From Podocnemis expansa (taxonomy: Eukaryota; Chordata; Testudines; Podocnemididae), in contig ML681998.1 in NCBI GenBank assembly GCA_007922195.1, forward strand, positions 12,442,070 to 12,506,069: 64,000 nucleotides of DNA, written 5' to 3'. A program made the translations under genes and the position numbers. Under the pieces are notes generated by a model that did no database searches, was not told the origin of the DNA, and saw only the letters and a list, made by a program, of their open reading frames with translations. Every line of letters starts with the position of its first letter. Positions within the stretch are counted from its first letter, which is position 1. Below, in pieces: positions 42,667-57,600 of this stretch.

Positions 42667-45600
42667 TTGGCATTAAAGAATTAATAGCAGAAGGTCTGGT
42701 GAGGTCTTATATATTATGGTGGCTTAACTACTTTTTTAACATACATATACATAATATATAATATATAATATATACATAATGTGATGTATTAATTAAAACT
42801 GAACTGTCTGTGCTTGTAAAAAAAATAAATGAACCAAGTACAGTGTGTATAAGCTTTGATTGTGTTTATTCATTTGTTTGTTCTCCATATGGTGCTTGGT
42901 AGTATGTCTACTAGTCATTTAGTGTGAGTTACTGTGGTTTGTGATGTATTTTGAGGGTTACTTCCTTAACTTCTAAGTTTTCACCGTGGAGAGAAGAAAC
43001 ATACTGATATTTTTCTTTACTTTTATAGCTGTAAATGCCCTGCAACATTTGATGGGCCTGAGTGCCAGCAAACAAAACACACCTTCAGAGGGCATGGTTA
43101 TGCCTGGTTCCCTCCCATCAAACCTTGCTTTGAGAGCCGTATCTCGTTGGAGTTTATTACTGAAGTGGCTGACGGTCTTCTGTTTTATAATGGACCATTA
43201 GCAAGTGTTCAGCCAGGAGAAGTGGAAGACTTCATTGCATTAGGTTAAAAATATAACATATTAATTTTCTGTGTGTGTGAATGTGTGCATGCACATCATT
43301 TTCTATTTACTGCCTTTTACCTTGTCTCTTAAAAAAGAAAAATAATAATTTTTATTTACAAACAAGGAGACTTCAAAGCAACTTACCAGTGTTCCCAGTT
43401 CTTTCTGTGTGGTGTTGCTTCTTGCCCTGCAACCTTAATACTAAAGGTATAAATATTAGAGGAGAAATACAGTTTAAACCAACATCTCATTCCCAGACTA
43501 AAAACCTTAGAATCATAGAATCATAGGGTTGGAAATGACCTCATGAGGTCATCTAGTCTAACCCCCTGCCAAAAAAGCAGGACCACTCTCACTAAATTAC
43601 CCCAGCCAGGGTTTTGTCTAATTGAGCCTTAAACATCTCCGAAGATGGAGATTCCACCACTTCCCTAGGTAGCCCATTCCAATGCTTCACCACCCTCCTA
43701 GTAAGAAAGTTTTTCCTAACATCCAAACTCAACCTCCCCAGCTGCAACTTGAAACCATTGCTCCTTGTTCTGTCCTCTGTTACTACTGAGAACAGCCCAG
43801 CCTCCCTCCTTAGAGCATCCCTTCAGGTAGTTGAAGGTTGCTATCAAATCCCCCCCTCAGTCTTCTCTTCTGCAGGCTAAATGAGCCTCATTCCTCCAGT
43901 CTTTCTTCATAGGTCTTGTGCTCCAGTCCCTTTATATTTTTGTTGCTCTCCACTGGACTCTTTGTTATTTGTCCACGTCCTTTTAGTAGTGGGGAGCCCA
44001 AAACTGGACACAGTATTCCAGATGCAGCCTCACCTCGATTTGCTGACAACACTTCTTCTGATGCAGCCCAGTATGCCATTGGCCTTTTTGACAGCAAGAG
44101 CACACTATTGACTCATATCGAGCTTCCCATCCACCGTGAATCCCAGGTCCTTTTCTACAGTGCTGCTACTTAGCTGATTGCTCCACAGCCTGTAGCAGTG
44201 CATGGTGGTTTTCTGTCCCAGGTGCAGGACTTTGCACTTGTCCTTCTTGAACCTCATGAGATTTCTATTGGCCGACTGCTCCACTTTGTCAAAGTCTCCC
44301 TGAATGCTGTCCCTGCTCTCCCGCATGTCTACTGTTCCCCCCAGCATGGTGTCCTCCTGAGTGCACAATCTATCCCCTCATTCAGATCATTAATGAAAAT
44401 GTTGAACAGAACCGGCCCCAGCACCGACCCCTGGGGCACACCACTCATTCCAGGTTGCCAGCTAGACATGGAGCAATTGATTCCTACTCACTGAAACTGT
44501 TGATCTAGCCAGTTCTCTATCCACCTAACAGTCCACATATCCTACCCTTACTTTCTTAACTTGCTGACAAGAAATCTTAAAACTGAAATTGAGTAGGTAG
44601 CATTTAGTTCACGTGTATTTTAATACTTATGTGGTTGGCTTTTGGATAGGGTGAGGCTTATTCAATAACTGTTTCTTTTGCAGAACTCTCTGATGGTGTC
44701 CCATCCCTGACTCTGAGTCATGGCTCTGGGATACTTTTCCTGCAATTGTCACAGGAAGTTAATGTTGCAGATCGTCGCTGGCATAATATAAAAATTATAA
44801 GTGATGGAAAGGCAAGTGTAATAACAACCCTCTAAAACCTTTGATTCATATATCTGGCTATTATTTCAAGACTCCTCCTTTGAATATAGTATGTGGGTAG
44901 ATAGTTGTGTCCCCTTCTTCACCCCCAATGGCCGTGGCAGCAGCAGGCATTTCAGAGTTTCAGTTTTGTCTCCTTCATCTTTGCTGGGGAGACAGCATTG
45001 TTTAGCTATTCTGTCCCAAGGCTGGGGTAATCTGATTAGTTATATTCTATTCTCGATTTGCTGTAGTTGATCTGGGGCAAATTCCTTCATTGCTCTGGGC
45101 TGGATGCTGGTCCACCAATTTCAGTTTTGCTATTTATACAGTGTGAAGTGAGTCTAAAGAGGCTGGAGATTGTACTGAAGAATTTCTTCTATGGACAAGT
45201 AATCTCCACTGATCTAAAGCTGGGGTGAGTTGAGGGAAGGTATGTCTCCACTGATGGCAGCAAATTCACCACCATCAGATTGGTTTTTTTTCCTGGATCA
45301 GTTGAATGGTCAGTGAAGACAAACTTAGTCAATCTGGAATTCGATCTAATAGGACCACCCACTCAGGTAATACTGTGTCAGTGGGAATACATTTCCTGTC
45401 GGCACAGCACAGTGAAGACGACACATAGAAGGGAAGTTATGAAGTTGACAGGAGTTATGCAAGCTACATTAAGTAGCTTGTTTGACTCCCATCAACTGCT
45501 ATTGACTTTCACTGGCAGTGTAGACCAGACCAGAGAGGGAGAAGGTATGTGGGAAGCTGGGAAGAGGGGGTGGCAGTGCAAGGCTCTGCTTGATACACTC

Positions 45601-48600
45601 CTGCAGCTTTTATTGCTGCAGGGGGAGCTGGATGAAACTCCTGGCAGTGTGATCAGCCCTGCTTTCCACTGTACCCATATCTGCTTGGACACAGAAGAGC
45701 ATCAACCTTCAGTGTCTGGTTTTTCATCTATAAAATAGGAAGGCTGATAATGTGTAATTAAATAACAAGGAGTTGTGTGGCACTTTAAGACTAACAGATT
45801 TATTTTTTGCATGAGCTTTCGTGGGACAAGATCCCACTTCCTCAGATGCTTCAAAGATGGGTGAACTTACAGAAAGGAATGAAACTAAATGCAAGGGGGT
45901 GGAAAACATAGGATCACGTCATAAAGTAACAGCAAATCAGAGCAATTTACAGGCTCAAACCATGGGAAGCCTGAAGTCAAATTACCCTTTGTAATGGGAA
46001 AAGAACCCATAGTCTCCATTAAGTCCTGCTTTCACAGAATTTAGCTTGCATATTAATTCGAGTTCAGCTGTTTCTCTTTGAAGTCTTGATGTCCCAGGTA
46101 CATCTCTAACGACAGTCATTAACAAATCCGTCACTGAGTGATTAGGAAGATGGAAATGCTCAGCAACTGGTTTCTTTGTTCTTTGATTCTGATATCAGCT
46201 CTGTGCTCATTCAGTCTCTTACAGAGCGATCGTCCTGTTTGTCCAATATATAAGGTGTTGGGGCATTTCTTGCACATGATGGCATAGACCACATTAGTAG
46301 ATGAGCAGGTAAATGAGCCTTTGATGGAGTAGCAGGCTTGATTAGGACCTATGATGGTGTCTGTTGTACAGATATGTGGGCAGACTTGGCAGTGTGGTTT
46401 TTTGCAGGGGTGTGTGCCTGCTTCAATGTTCCTGTTGTTAGATCTCTAGTTGCTGGTGAGTATCTGTTTAAAATTAGGGGGCTGCCTATAAGCAAGGATT
46501 TGTTAACGACTGTCGTTAGAGATGTACCTGGGACATCAAGACTTCAAAGAGAAACAGCTGAACTCGAATTAATATGCAAGCTAAATTCTGTGAAAGCAGG
46601 ACTTAATTGAGACTATGGGTTCTTTTCCCATTATAAAGGGTAATTTGACTTCAGGCTTCCCATGGTTTGAGCCTGTAAACTGCTCTGATTTGCTGTTACT
46701 TTATGACGTGATCCTATGTTTTACACCCCCTTGCATTTAGTTTCATTCCTTTCTGTAAGTTCACCCATCTTTGAAGCATCTGAGGAAGTGGGATCTTGTC
46801 CCACGAAAGCTCATGCAAAAAATAAATCTGTTAGTCTTAAAGTGCCACACAACTCCTTGTTGTATTTTTACTGGACTAGACTAACACGGCTATCCCTTTT
46901 GAAATTGACAATGTGTAATTACCCACTTCTGAGATCTCCTGGTGTAAACTCATTATTCCTTTCAGTTATCCTGCATTTTAATTTGCAGTGTAGCTAATGG
47001 CACTTGGCTGCTGTGTAGGTGGTTTAAAATCTACAATTAAAAAAATAATTTGATCTTTAATGTAATACATTTTTCACTCTAGAAAGTGCAGCTGATCCTT
47101 GACCACTGTGTAAATGTTTCAGTTAAAGACGACAATGGGGTCCTCAAGGAAATCTCCCCGATGGATCCATCTACCTGTGAGGTTTCAGAAGAGACTCCAG
47201 GAAGTGAGAGGTAAAAACAAAACAGATAACACAAGCACAAAAGACAAAGAGAGAAAAGGAAAAATACCAAGTTCCTCTTAATCTAGGTTGACTGCTACTA
47301 ATTCTTTCCATTTTTCCCCTTCTCCCTACCTCTGGATGCTGGTAGATTCCTTAACGTTCACCAACCCTTACAGCTGGGTGGAGTTAAGAAGGCTTTGCCA
47401 TACCATAATCCACAGAAGCACTTCAAGGGATTTGTTGGCTGTATACAGAACGTCATCACTGACAGCAAAGTAAGATGGTCAGGAAATAGTTCATTGGCCA
47501 ATACTATTAACTGCAGCTCCCTAAGGTGATGTGTTTTTCTGTCCTTTCCTAGGTCTATGATTTGGAGCATCCCGCAGAGTCTTTGAACAGTGCCCCAGGT
47601 TGTACTATGACTGATGAAATTTGTCACATAGCTGGGGCCCTCTCTTGTGGTATTCATGGCAAGTGCATCAGTGAATGGGGCTCTTTTAATTGTGATTGTT
47701 ACCCTGGATATGCTGGATCGAAATGTGACAAAGGTACAGTTAGTCTTGGGGAGAAATGAGTCATGGGAATCTTTGTGAATAGGCCACAGATATTCCATGA
47801 TAAGAACTTCTCTAATTTGATAGCAGTGGATTGCAGTCAGTAGCTAATTAATGCAGTGCCTTGCTCATTGAATGGTTTGGACTTGCAGATACTGAAGTAC
47901 TTCTGTTTCATATGGTGCAAAGGAAATGTCATAATCAAGGTCTTAGCAGGAGTTTATGTACCTTTTGTATGATTTTGTTTAGTGAGCAACATCTGACTAT
48001 GGGAATGAAAGATGGGAGGATTCGCAGTGTCTTTGTAGCTCATGCACCCATTTGTTTCAAGCCTGGTCTCAATTCTTGTTCTAAAACAAAGTGCATTTAA
48101 AACTGCCCCTTTTTAACATCCTATGGTGGCTGTTGGAGAAAGGAAGAATGACTCAGTGTTTAGGTCACTGTCTTGGAGACATAGATTCAATTCCCTCTTC
48201 CACCACACTTCACGTGTGCTCTGGGGCAAATCACCCAATCTTCCTGTGCTTTACTACCCCATCTGTAAAATGGAGAGGAGTTGTGAGGATAAATAGTTGA
48301 AGGTTGTGAGATACTCAAGTGATGGATGTCATGCAAGTATCTAAGATAGTCAGGTGAGTGATTGTCTGTGCAGAGTCTATCCTTAGCGAGCATGCAGCCC
48401 TATGCATGTGAGATTGGATTCTTTTGAAAACAAGTGTCAATTAGGGCTGCACCTATGCTGTGGGCACCCTCTCGCTTCCCATAGTCAAGTGTGTAAGGGA
48501 AGGAGCAGCTACCATCTGTGCTCAGTCTGCGAGGCAGAACCCTGTGGTGTTCAAGTCCCTTAATCTGAGCAAGTTAGCTGAGCAGCTCTATAGTGAAGAT

Positions 48601-51600
48601 AAACTGTTAAACAGTAACTAATCTTTGTCAGCTAAATTATCTTTGCCCATTGGTGTGCTATTTAACACAATGTCAAAACTTAGTGTAGTGATGGGTTTTC
48701 CCTTCTTTTATACAGATGCATACCACTACATAAAAGAACTTAAAATGGCTGACAGTCATAGGGGCTTCAAGATCTGCTCCCGCTTATATTGTGGCAGTGG
48801 CAGTGGCAGTGACAGTGAATGATAGTCATGCTTCAAGCCTGCTTATCCAGGGGTGTGAGGGTGCGGTAGGGGAGCCGTACATTGGAGCATTGTTTGGTTT
48901 GGTAAAACTTTTCCCAAAAGGGCTCAAAAAGCAAGAAAGGCAAAACCAAAGCTGTTTCTTTTAGAGAGGTCCATGCAGGCCTTGCTGAATTGGAAAAAGC
49001 TCTAGAAAGCTGTAAGTAGTGGGTCCATGCCATGCATTAAGTGCGCCAGTAAGGAAAGACACCACTCTGAGCTTCCAGGCAATTTCTCACAAGTCTGACT
49101 CATCAGCCTCTTGGGTGACTTAAAAAAGTTATTACATGGAGTACTGCAGCAGGCCCTAGGACAGACATCAAAGGTGCTGTGTACCCATTTTATCAGTTTC
49201 ACTGTAAACAATTGCTGCTGTAAACAACACAACACTTGTCAGCATTTATAATAAAACAAGTAGGTTTTTTTAGGAAAAAATGTAGATTTAATTGAAAGTG
49301 AGAGTAAGTGATGGAAACAACTGGTTACAGTAGAAAACAAAATAATGAAATTTGGGTCTTCACTTACTGCTAGTTACTTTTCCTATATAATAATGTAGGC
49401 TTTTCTTTCAAAGTCCAGTTCATTGCAGAGCTGGCTGATTTCACGGGAAATAGCATCCAGATGTTCATGAAAGTCTTTCAAGGGTTTCCTCAGTGAATGG
49501 ATATGAAGTGTCTTTCCATACACTCAGTTATACTGAAACAGTCTTTTCTTCTTTATTCACAGCTAGAAAGGTCTCCTGCCTGCTCTAATATTTCTTGTCA
49601 TCTATAATTGTCTTGAATCATTTGCATTATTTCTGATGGCTTTTCATTGACTGTTCTGGGATGTGGCAAGGGTAGGCAGTAAAAGCTTTCATTATCTCAG
49701 CCAGCTGACTAGGGAGGGGTGATGACCTCACTCTTGTTCACATGGGACATCATGAAACCTGTTAGCCCCTGGTGACTAAGTTTTCCTCCAAGTCTGTTAA
49801 ACATTCCTTTAATATAAATACTTTATTTAATAAATATTACCTGTGCATACTTCTTGCTGGGATTATAGCTCTTGACGTGTTACAAGCCTGCTGTAGATAC
49901 CTTTCATGTGACTCTTTATGGATAAATATCCTGTAAGACAAGTTTGATGCAATGAGTTTCTCAGGCCTGAGGTGAGAGTTGTTAGCAGAATAGGGGACTC
50001 TTTGACAAAGTGTCTCCTGTCACAGGTACTCATACCCTAAAAGACTCCTTGGCAGCCCTAAGATTTTTGAGTTTGAATATCCAAGGTCCAAAAAGACAAG
50101 ACCTGAAACAACAGCCTGCCTGTGAACAGACATCACAGTCTTAATGTTACCAGCAATAACATTACTTCTTCGAATCCCTGAGGAAGGGACAGTGATTTCA
50201 TCAAAGACAACCCTCTTTGCCTCTTCCTTGTCTGAGCAGCAATCTGGGGCTTAAGGGCAATAGTTAGTTCTGATATACATACCAAGAATCTGGCTGTACC
50301 ATTTGCAGACGTTCTTGCATTCAGCTTTGTCTTGCATTTAACCTTTCCTTTGGCAGGCACCTTTCCAGGGTGCTTGGATTAGGATAACCTTGGACTAGTC
50401 CTGGTATTCAAGATAACCAGCAAAGTGCACCCCATCAAGTTTCAGGCTGCACTAGACCCCTTCCTGTTCTCCTTCAGGGATCCTGCTCATGAAAGCGAGA
50501 GGTAGACTTCTTTGTGCAATTGGAGCAATGAAGGAAGAGCTCTCAGAGTTAAGGAGCAAGGGCTCCTGTTCCCACTATTACTTAGTGCCAAAGGACAAAG
50601 TTGGTTGTAGATCCATCTTCAACCTCTCTACCATAAAGGTTGTCTGTGCAGGAAACAAAACTGCCTTGAGGATTGATCAAAGCCTGTGGGATGATGTCCC
50701 TTAGGAACTAAGGACCAGCACAAATCTCACCACCTTCTACTCCAAGTGCAAGGCATGTCTCTTTGACATTGCCTTCTCTAACATCATTCACCTCTAAGCT
50801 CATCTCTGTACCCTAGTGAGGACTTGCCTCAGACCCATGGGGCATATATTTATTCTCCTTTTTTCCACTTCTGTTTTGTGATTTCCCTCCAAATCAAAGG
50901 CATTTCTTGATGCCTAGAAAAAATCATGACATTTTGTAATTGATTGGATATGGCATTCAGAAGTTATGATATGATATACAGAAAGACAGGCAGAAAGGCC
51001 ATCACATTGTGTGAAAGGTGGGTGATGTATTAGGTGGTGAACTGGGTCAGTGCTGACATTCTTCAGGTCTTGAAGAAAAGATCTGGGTAAGTTCAAAAGC
51101 TTACTTCTTACTGGCAGAAGATAGGCCAGTAAAAGATATTACCTTGCCCATCTTGTCTCTCTAATATTCAGGGCTGACACAACTACCACAACGTTGCAGA
51201 CCACAATGTCAAATTGAGTGTAAGGCCTTGGTGTGCTTGGTCAATAATAGAGGAAGAGATGAACTGGTTCTAAATGAAGCACATAGCTGTCTGCTTGAAT
51301 TACATAGAGTTTGATTCTCTGCTTCAGATGGCTGCTGGGCAGAACCTCTGTTGCAACACCCTTTAGTCACAAACAAACAAGAGCAATAAGGAGCACATGC
51401 AGCTATTCCTGCAGAATAAACCCCTTGTTGGGAGTTTTGATGAGAAAACTGGAATATCATATGAGGTGGCATTGGGAGCAAGAAGTACATCTAGTAGTTC
51501 CCCAGTATGGCCACATTTATTAACTGGCATTCCTTCACAGATGTGCCACCATACTTGCACAAACAGCAATAAACTATTGTCACAAAGCTGCACAAAGATT

Positions 51601-54600
51601 AAATAGACAGTGGCCATTCTTACAAAATATACCTTGTGGAAGAAGTCTCCACTGCTATGTTAACAATGGCTACCTACAAGGTGCCAGATGACTTTCAACT
51701 TTAAAAAGGACTTTTAAAAAATGCAAGTCCTGGCTATATTTGATACCACTTCACTATACTTTGCCTTACTGAGGTTCTGAGCTGTGGTAGACCCATATTT
51801 CAATGATCCTACTGTTGCTTCCCAGCTCACCCACTTCCTGGGCCTTTGCTGTGGCAAATATCACAATATGAAACCCTTCTCCTTGACATCCACCCTCATC
51901 TTTCTCCCTGCTATAAAACAAAATAAAAAACCACTGTGTTGTTCAGCTTCAAAATCTTTATTTTTTGATCAACTTTGGCTTTGTATATGCTATAGGATCC
52001 TCCTTTATTCCAGTGCTGACATTTGGAAATTTTTGTCTGCTCTAATTTTGGAGAGTGTGTGTATATGGCTTTTGGTGTTCCATGGCACCCCAAGCACCTT
52101 GTCCAATGTTTCTTTGGAACTAAAATTCTTATGTTGAATGTTAGTTTATCTCTTCAGAGCACTCTGTGTACAAAGGCTCAGATCTGTGTGAATGCTATAT
52201 ATTAAGATGTGGCATTTGTATTTTTCATGTGATGTTGTCAGTTCTTCTGGAGTGGGCCTTTGGAAGGGACAGCTGGATTCATTATGAACTGAAAAGCATT
52301 CTTAGTGCCCATAGCACCCACGTCCAGCTCATGGTACGCACCCGTGTTTCCTTCAGCACCCTTCTCAGCATGGCATCAGCAGATGGGAATGGATATATCA
52401 GACTGGAGGTAAATTATCCTAATGCTGTTCTCCTAGTGATGTTCTCTTGTCACTGAACAATGAACAAAAAGAAGCATCTTCTGTTCTGAATATTTAAAGG
52501 TGCCTGTTTCTCAAAGTAATAAGGGCAGTTTTGCACCTTTGAGTGATGATTCTTCATGGAAGGTCTGTCTTTCCTTAGAAATAAATACAGCTAGAGCAGT
52601 GCTGTCTGGCCATGCAGGGAATGCTTCGCAGTGACTAGAATTTGTGGCTGATATTCGGACATGTGTTCCTGATAAAAGTGTGAATGTTGTTAAAGATCTT
52701 TAACCCTGTGTTCTTGTAGGTGGTGGATGGACATTTTGGTGTTAATTTTAATTTGGGGGACAAAGAGCGATCTCTGAGACTGAGCACATTACGCATAGAC
52801 AATGGCCAGTGGGTTCTGCTGACTATGGAGCGCTATAACAATGAGTTCACCTTGCGTGTTAATAATGGTGGAGGGGATCACGAAGTGTCCTCCTTTATGG
52901 GTGCCAATAGATGGCTCAAAATGGATTTGGCAAGCATTGTGCTAGGAAACCACCTTCCTAACTACTCGGAGAATGATTTCCAAGGTAGGTAGCATGTGGT
53001 GAGTTCTCAAAAAAGAAATTTTAAACCTCAGAAATGGCATATTTGGGAAAATGAGACTCCAGATGCCACTTAGGCGTGTCCACAGAAGGTTAGAGTGTAC
53101 CTGGACTGCAAGATCTGGTCCCTGGCTGGAAATTCAGAGCTAATCCCTTGCTCTCCAGTCACCAAATCATGCCCTAGTACTGATGTAAATTTGTGATGTT
53201 TCCCACTGTAACTGTTGGCAAAAAAAGCAAATCAAGAATTATTGAAATTCCAATCCCTGCTCCCCTGGCCTGGAGGGAAGAGAGCAACACATACTGTATC
53301 ACCTTTCTCCATCCACGACCAGGTAGGGTAGAGGATGGAGAAAGGAGATTCGGAGAAGAGCTATACTAGAATATTTATTGTTGGATGTTAGGAGGAGTAG
53401 GACTTCACTGTCAGCATTGGAAAGGCTGAGGTGGGTGGAGGTGGAGCTCTGTCTCTTTTCAGGCAAAGCAGGAGGCAGTCACATCTGGGTTCCCCTCATT
53501 GTCCCTACTCAGACTGTAGCCAGGTGGATGAGGGGAGCCCCAATCAAACCATCTGCACCACAGCTTCCACTGGCAACCTCTGTTGAGCTCTGCCAACCAG
53601 CCAGCATACAAACAGGTGCCTCAGAAGGAATCTTGACCAGTAGTAAAGTAGTGTTTGGGTTACTTAACTCTTATCCTGTGGTCAGACTATTTTGTATGCA
53701 AACAGTGATTGTTTGGACAACGATACAGGTCCTCAGAGATGTTCAAACATCTCCGCGCTGCAGTGTGCTTTAAGCGAGTTTTTGACTAACATCGTATGTT
53801 TTGGTCTTTGTGCTTTTCCTCCTATATAGGTTGCATGCGTGATGTCAAGCTGAATGGTCAGCCCCTTCTTGTGGAAGGGAAAAGTGAGTTCATCTTGATT
53901 CTGGAGCAACAAGGCGTCACTATTGGCTGTCATTCCAATGCCTGCCGCAACCAGCCTTGTAGAAGTCCTTTCCATTGCGTAGACTTGTGGAGAAAGCATG
54001 AGTGCAGGTACATTTAGCTTTTGTTTTTCCCTTGGGAGTGGAATTGATCATCTTGGACTTTCTGTGTAAGGTCATATGGATTGCAGCTACTCAGTTCACT
54101 TCTAACGGGACAGCTCCAGAGTTCTCTCCCCTCTTACCTGGAAACCATGTGGCAAGGAGTCTGGCATGCTTTGTGATTCTCCTGCTTCCCACAAACAGGA
54201 TTTGTGCTCTTACAGGAGTTCTATCCCTCTATTATCTTTCCAATTTCATATTGGAAGATGAGGACTACAGGACCACCAAACTTGTTTTATGCCTCTGGAA
54301 AATTAAGTCCCAAAAGGGACCAGTCCTGTAATGGCGATGAGGAGCTTCCTTCCAAATAGCTAAGCAACCAGGTCAAAGCCTGTTGCTAGCGCTGCCACAG
54401 ACTTGATCATCCTCTCTCTCTGGATGTCACTGGAGCCTACCAGATTGTCCCTGAGGTTCTGAATGTGTGTAGAGGGAAAGAACTTTTCCTGCTTCTCCAA
54501 ATATGGTCAGTCATGTTTAGAATCAAGCAGGTCCCCTCCTTTTGAGGAAGAACTAGAACTAGAACGTGGGAGTTATCTTCTGTGTATTTTCTTGTTCTTT

Positions 54601-57600
54601 GTGCATTGTGGCAATGCTGCAGGCAAGAGGTATGAAGCGAAGTGTGGGGACAACTGGAGTCTGTATTTGCATGGCAATACCTAGAACCTCCATTCAGTTC
54701 ACTGCTCTTTCATAGTAGCAATGTGGTGTGAGTGATTCTTATTTATTTTTGTTAAAAGTCTTTATTATTGGTTTCAGAAACATGGATGACTAGCAAACTG
54801 GAATTACTGAACAGTTTTTGCTGCACAGCATTTATAAACCAGCATGCTATTTCTCCCACCAATATCACTCAAAATAATCCATTGGTTTCATCATTTAGGT
54901 GCCCAGCTGGCAAAGTCGAAGTGACAGATAATCTTACAGGGCTTAAACGTTGCACCTCTCCGCCCTGTGGACTCTGGAACTGTAGGAACGGGGGTACCTG
55001 TGTGGCACATTCCCAAGACAAATTTGTCTGCCAGTGTCCTGATGGCTATAAAGGAAGGTGGTGTGAAATCAGCAAGGCAAAAGCAAGAAAACCAGTTGGA
55101 CTCAGCTCTGGTTCAATCTTGGCAATCAGCATGTGCCTCCTTGTCTTTCTAGGTAAGAAAGCAAATATTTTTAATTTATTCCATGTCACATGTTACACCA
55201 TTGAAACAAGACCATTGTCTCTTTGATAATAAGAGAGAGTGCTTTACTTCTGCTATAGGTCACCAGTTCAAATTCAGCTTAGGACAGTAACAACCACTAA
55301 GTCATTCCTACATAATTACAGTTCACTGACTTCAGGACTGGGTCAAGCAAAACTAGATTCCCCCTCCAGAATCATTCATTTCCATCCCCCTCTTACCTAC
55401 CCCAGGTGCGCACAGCTGTAAGGCCCCAGACTCCATGTGGAACTGTTTTCATCCCCAAGTCTCCTTCCCCAAATTCCCCTGTTGTCAATGTCACACTTAT
55501 TGCTGGTATTTCATCAGCACCTACACTGTGATAGGTGCTGTTCACATGGATGGGAAGGTGCAGGCTCATCCCTAAAGAGCTGACACTGTAAGCAGACAGG
55601 CAACTTACAAGGTCAGATAGAGAGGGAGAAAATCAATATAAAAACTGTATATATTTTATATATACTTTCAGTTCAGATTAGTTGATATTTGCTTATATTA
55701 TGCATCCATGGCTGTACATTCAACCTATCCAGTATTAGCCAGGACAGCTAAGAGTGTAAATGAGGAACCCAGCTTGGATTGGGCTGTATGTCCAGGCTTG
55801 GTGGGAGATGATTTCCTGTCCTGTGAAAAATGTTGAGATTTAAAATATTTTCCTGTTCCACAGTGAAGCAAAACATTTGGCATTTTTTGCACCCCCCCCC
55901 CCCAAAAAACTAATAAAAGGAGGAGAGAGAACGCCCACCCAGCTAATAGTCCTGTGGTTAGGACATTGACTGAGGATGTGAGAAACCCAGGATTCTTCCT
56001 GCTCTGATTCAAAACTGCTATTGTTTGACCAACTGGCATTTTCCAGCCCCCTCCCCCCCCGTCACTGGAAAAACTCCTGACCAGTTCTAATCCAGACTGT
56101 TTTCAAATTTTGTGTTCATTTACATTGCTGTCAATATATTGAAGTCAGTGTGGTTTTTCAGTATCTGAAATGGTATTAAAAAAACCACAAAACTTTTGCC
56201 CCATTTGCTTTTTGCAGAAGGAGTTTGAGAAATAGTGGGTGTAGGCTCTCCTTTAAATTGGAGGAGGAGGGGGATTCTCTTGTCTGTCCCAGACAGGATT
56301 GGGGGCATGTCTATACTCTAATAACACACCTGCAGCTGGCTTATGTCAGCTGACTCACACTTGGGATATGGGGAAGTAAAACTGCAGTGTAGATATTTAG
56401 GGTTGGGCTGAACCCTCACAGGGTCCCAGAGCCCATACCTGAACATCTGCACTGCAATTCTGTAGCCACACAGCCTGAGCCTTGCAAGCCCAAGTCAACT
56501 GACATGGGCCAGTCAAGGGTGTTTTATTGCAGTATAGATATGCTTTGAGAGAGGCATCCTATTTCAAGTTCAGCATGTTACTCTGAGGCCAGTCTGCCAG
56601 GACAAAGTAGCTGATATGTTACTGGAGAATAAGCCATGAAAATCACATTTGAATTGTGCCTCCTCCAACTGCAGTTTGGACAGAAATGTCTGACTGGCTT
56701 ATGCAGAATGAGCTCTGTTTCTATGTACAAAGTTCCATTTAGTGGGGTCAGGTGATGACATCACTTTTGGGTCCCCCTTGTTAGCAGTTTCTATCTCCCC
56801 CCCCCATGTTTCATATTTCATTTCATCATTTGTCCCCGGCCAATAATGATTAAAATCCTAAATTTGTTAGAGGCTTAGGGTGGCCACCACATTTGACACA
56901 TTATTGTCACTTTCATTTCAATCATTTAGAAAGCAACAAGGACAGAGGTGTGGTTTGTTTGTTTTTTTCTTTTTTCCTGACTATTCCCATGGCTAATGGT
57001 TAAAGTTCAAGGATCTGGGTTCTTAGGGCTAGTCTATACTTAAAAGTTACAGTGCCACAGCTGCAGGGATTTCCCCAACATCTCCCTATGCCCCCCTGAA
57101 TTTCTCAACACCCCCCAGCTGTTAGCTAGTAACTGTGTTATACCAATTTAGTGAGCACCCCAACATCCCCCTACATCCCCCATACTCCCCCTGATTTCAA
57201 TTCCTAGGGAAAACACTGCCCAGAGGTATTAATACAGGTAATAGGCACCTGTACAAGACAAAATCCCAAATATCAGGACTGTTCCTATAAAATTGGGACA
57301 TTGTAAATACACTTGTGTAGCCACATTGTGTTGATGGAAGAGAGTTCTCCTGCCAACATAATAAAACCACCTAAATAAGAGGTGGTAGCTATGTTGGTGG
57401 GAGAGCACCCCCTGCTGTCATAGTACTGTCTACATTAGCAGTTATGCCAGCAAAACTTAAGTGCTTCTGTAGACATGGCCTTATCCAGTGCTGACTCCTA
57501 TAATCACCAGTGGCGGATTGGGGCCCCTGGGCCTCCCACCTGCCCTCACCTTGGACTGCAACACCCCCCCCCCCAGTCCAGGGCCCTGCTCCGTGCAGGA

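Noticed and set aside
52166..52241. Earlier start for exon 23 using the acceptor near 52159
   Set aside because: In the exon 23 reading frame a longer exon would put an in-frame stop (TAA at 52202-52204 lies nearby in another frame) or non-LamG sequence before WAFG; the acceptor at 52241 gives the correct phase and domain start.
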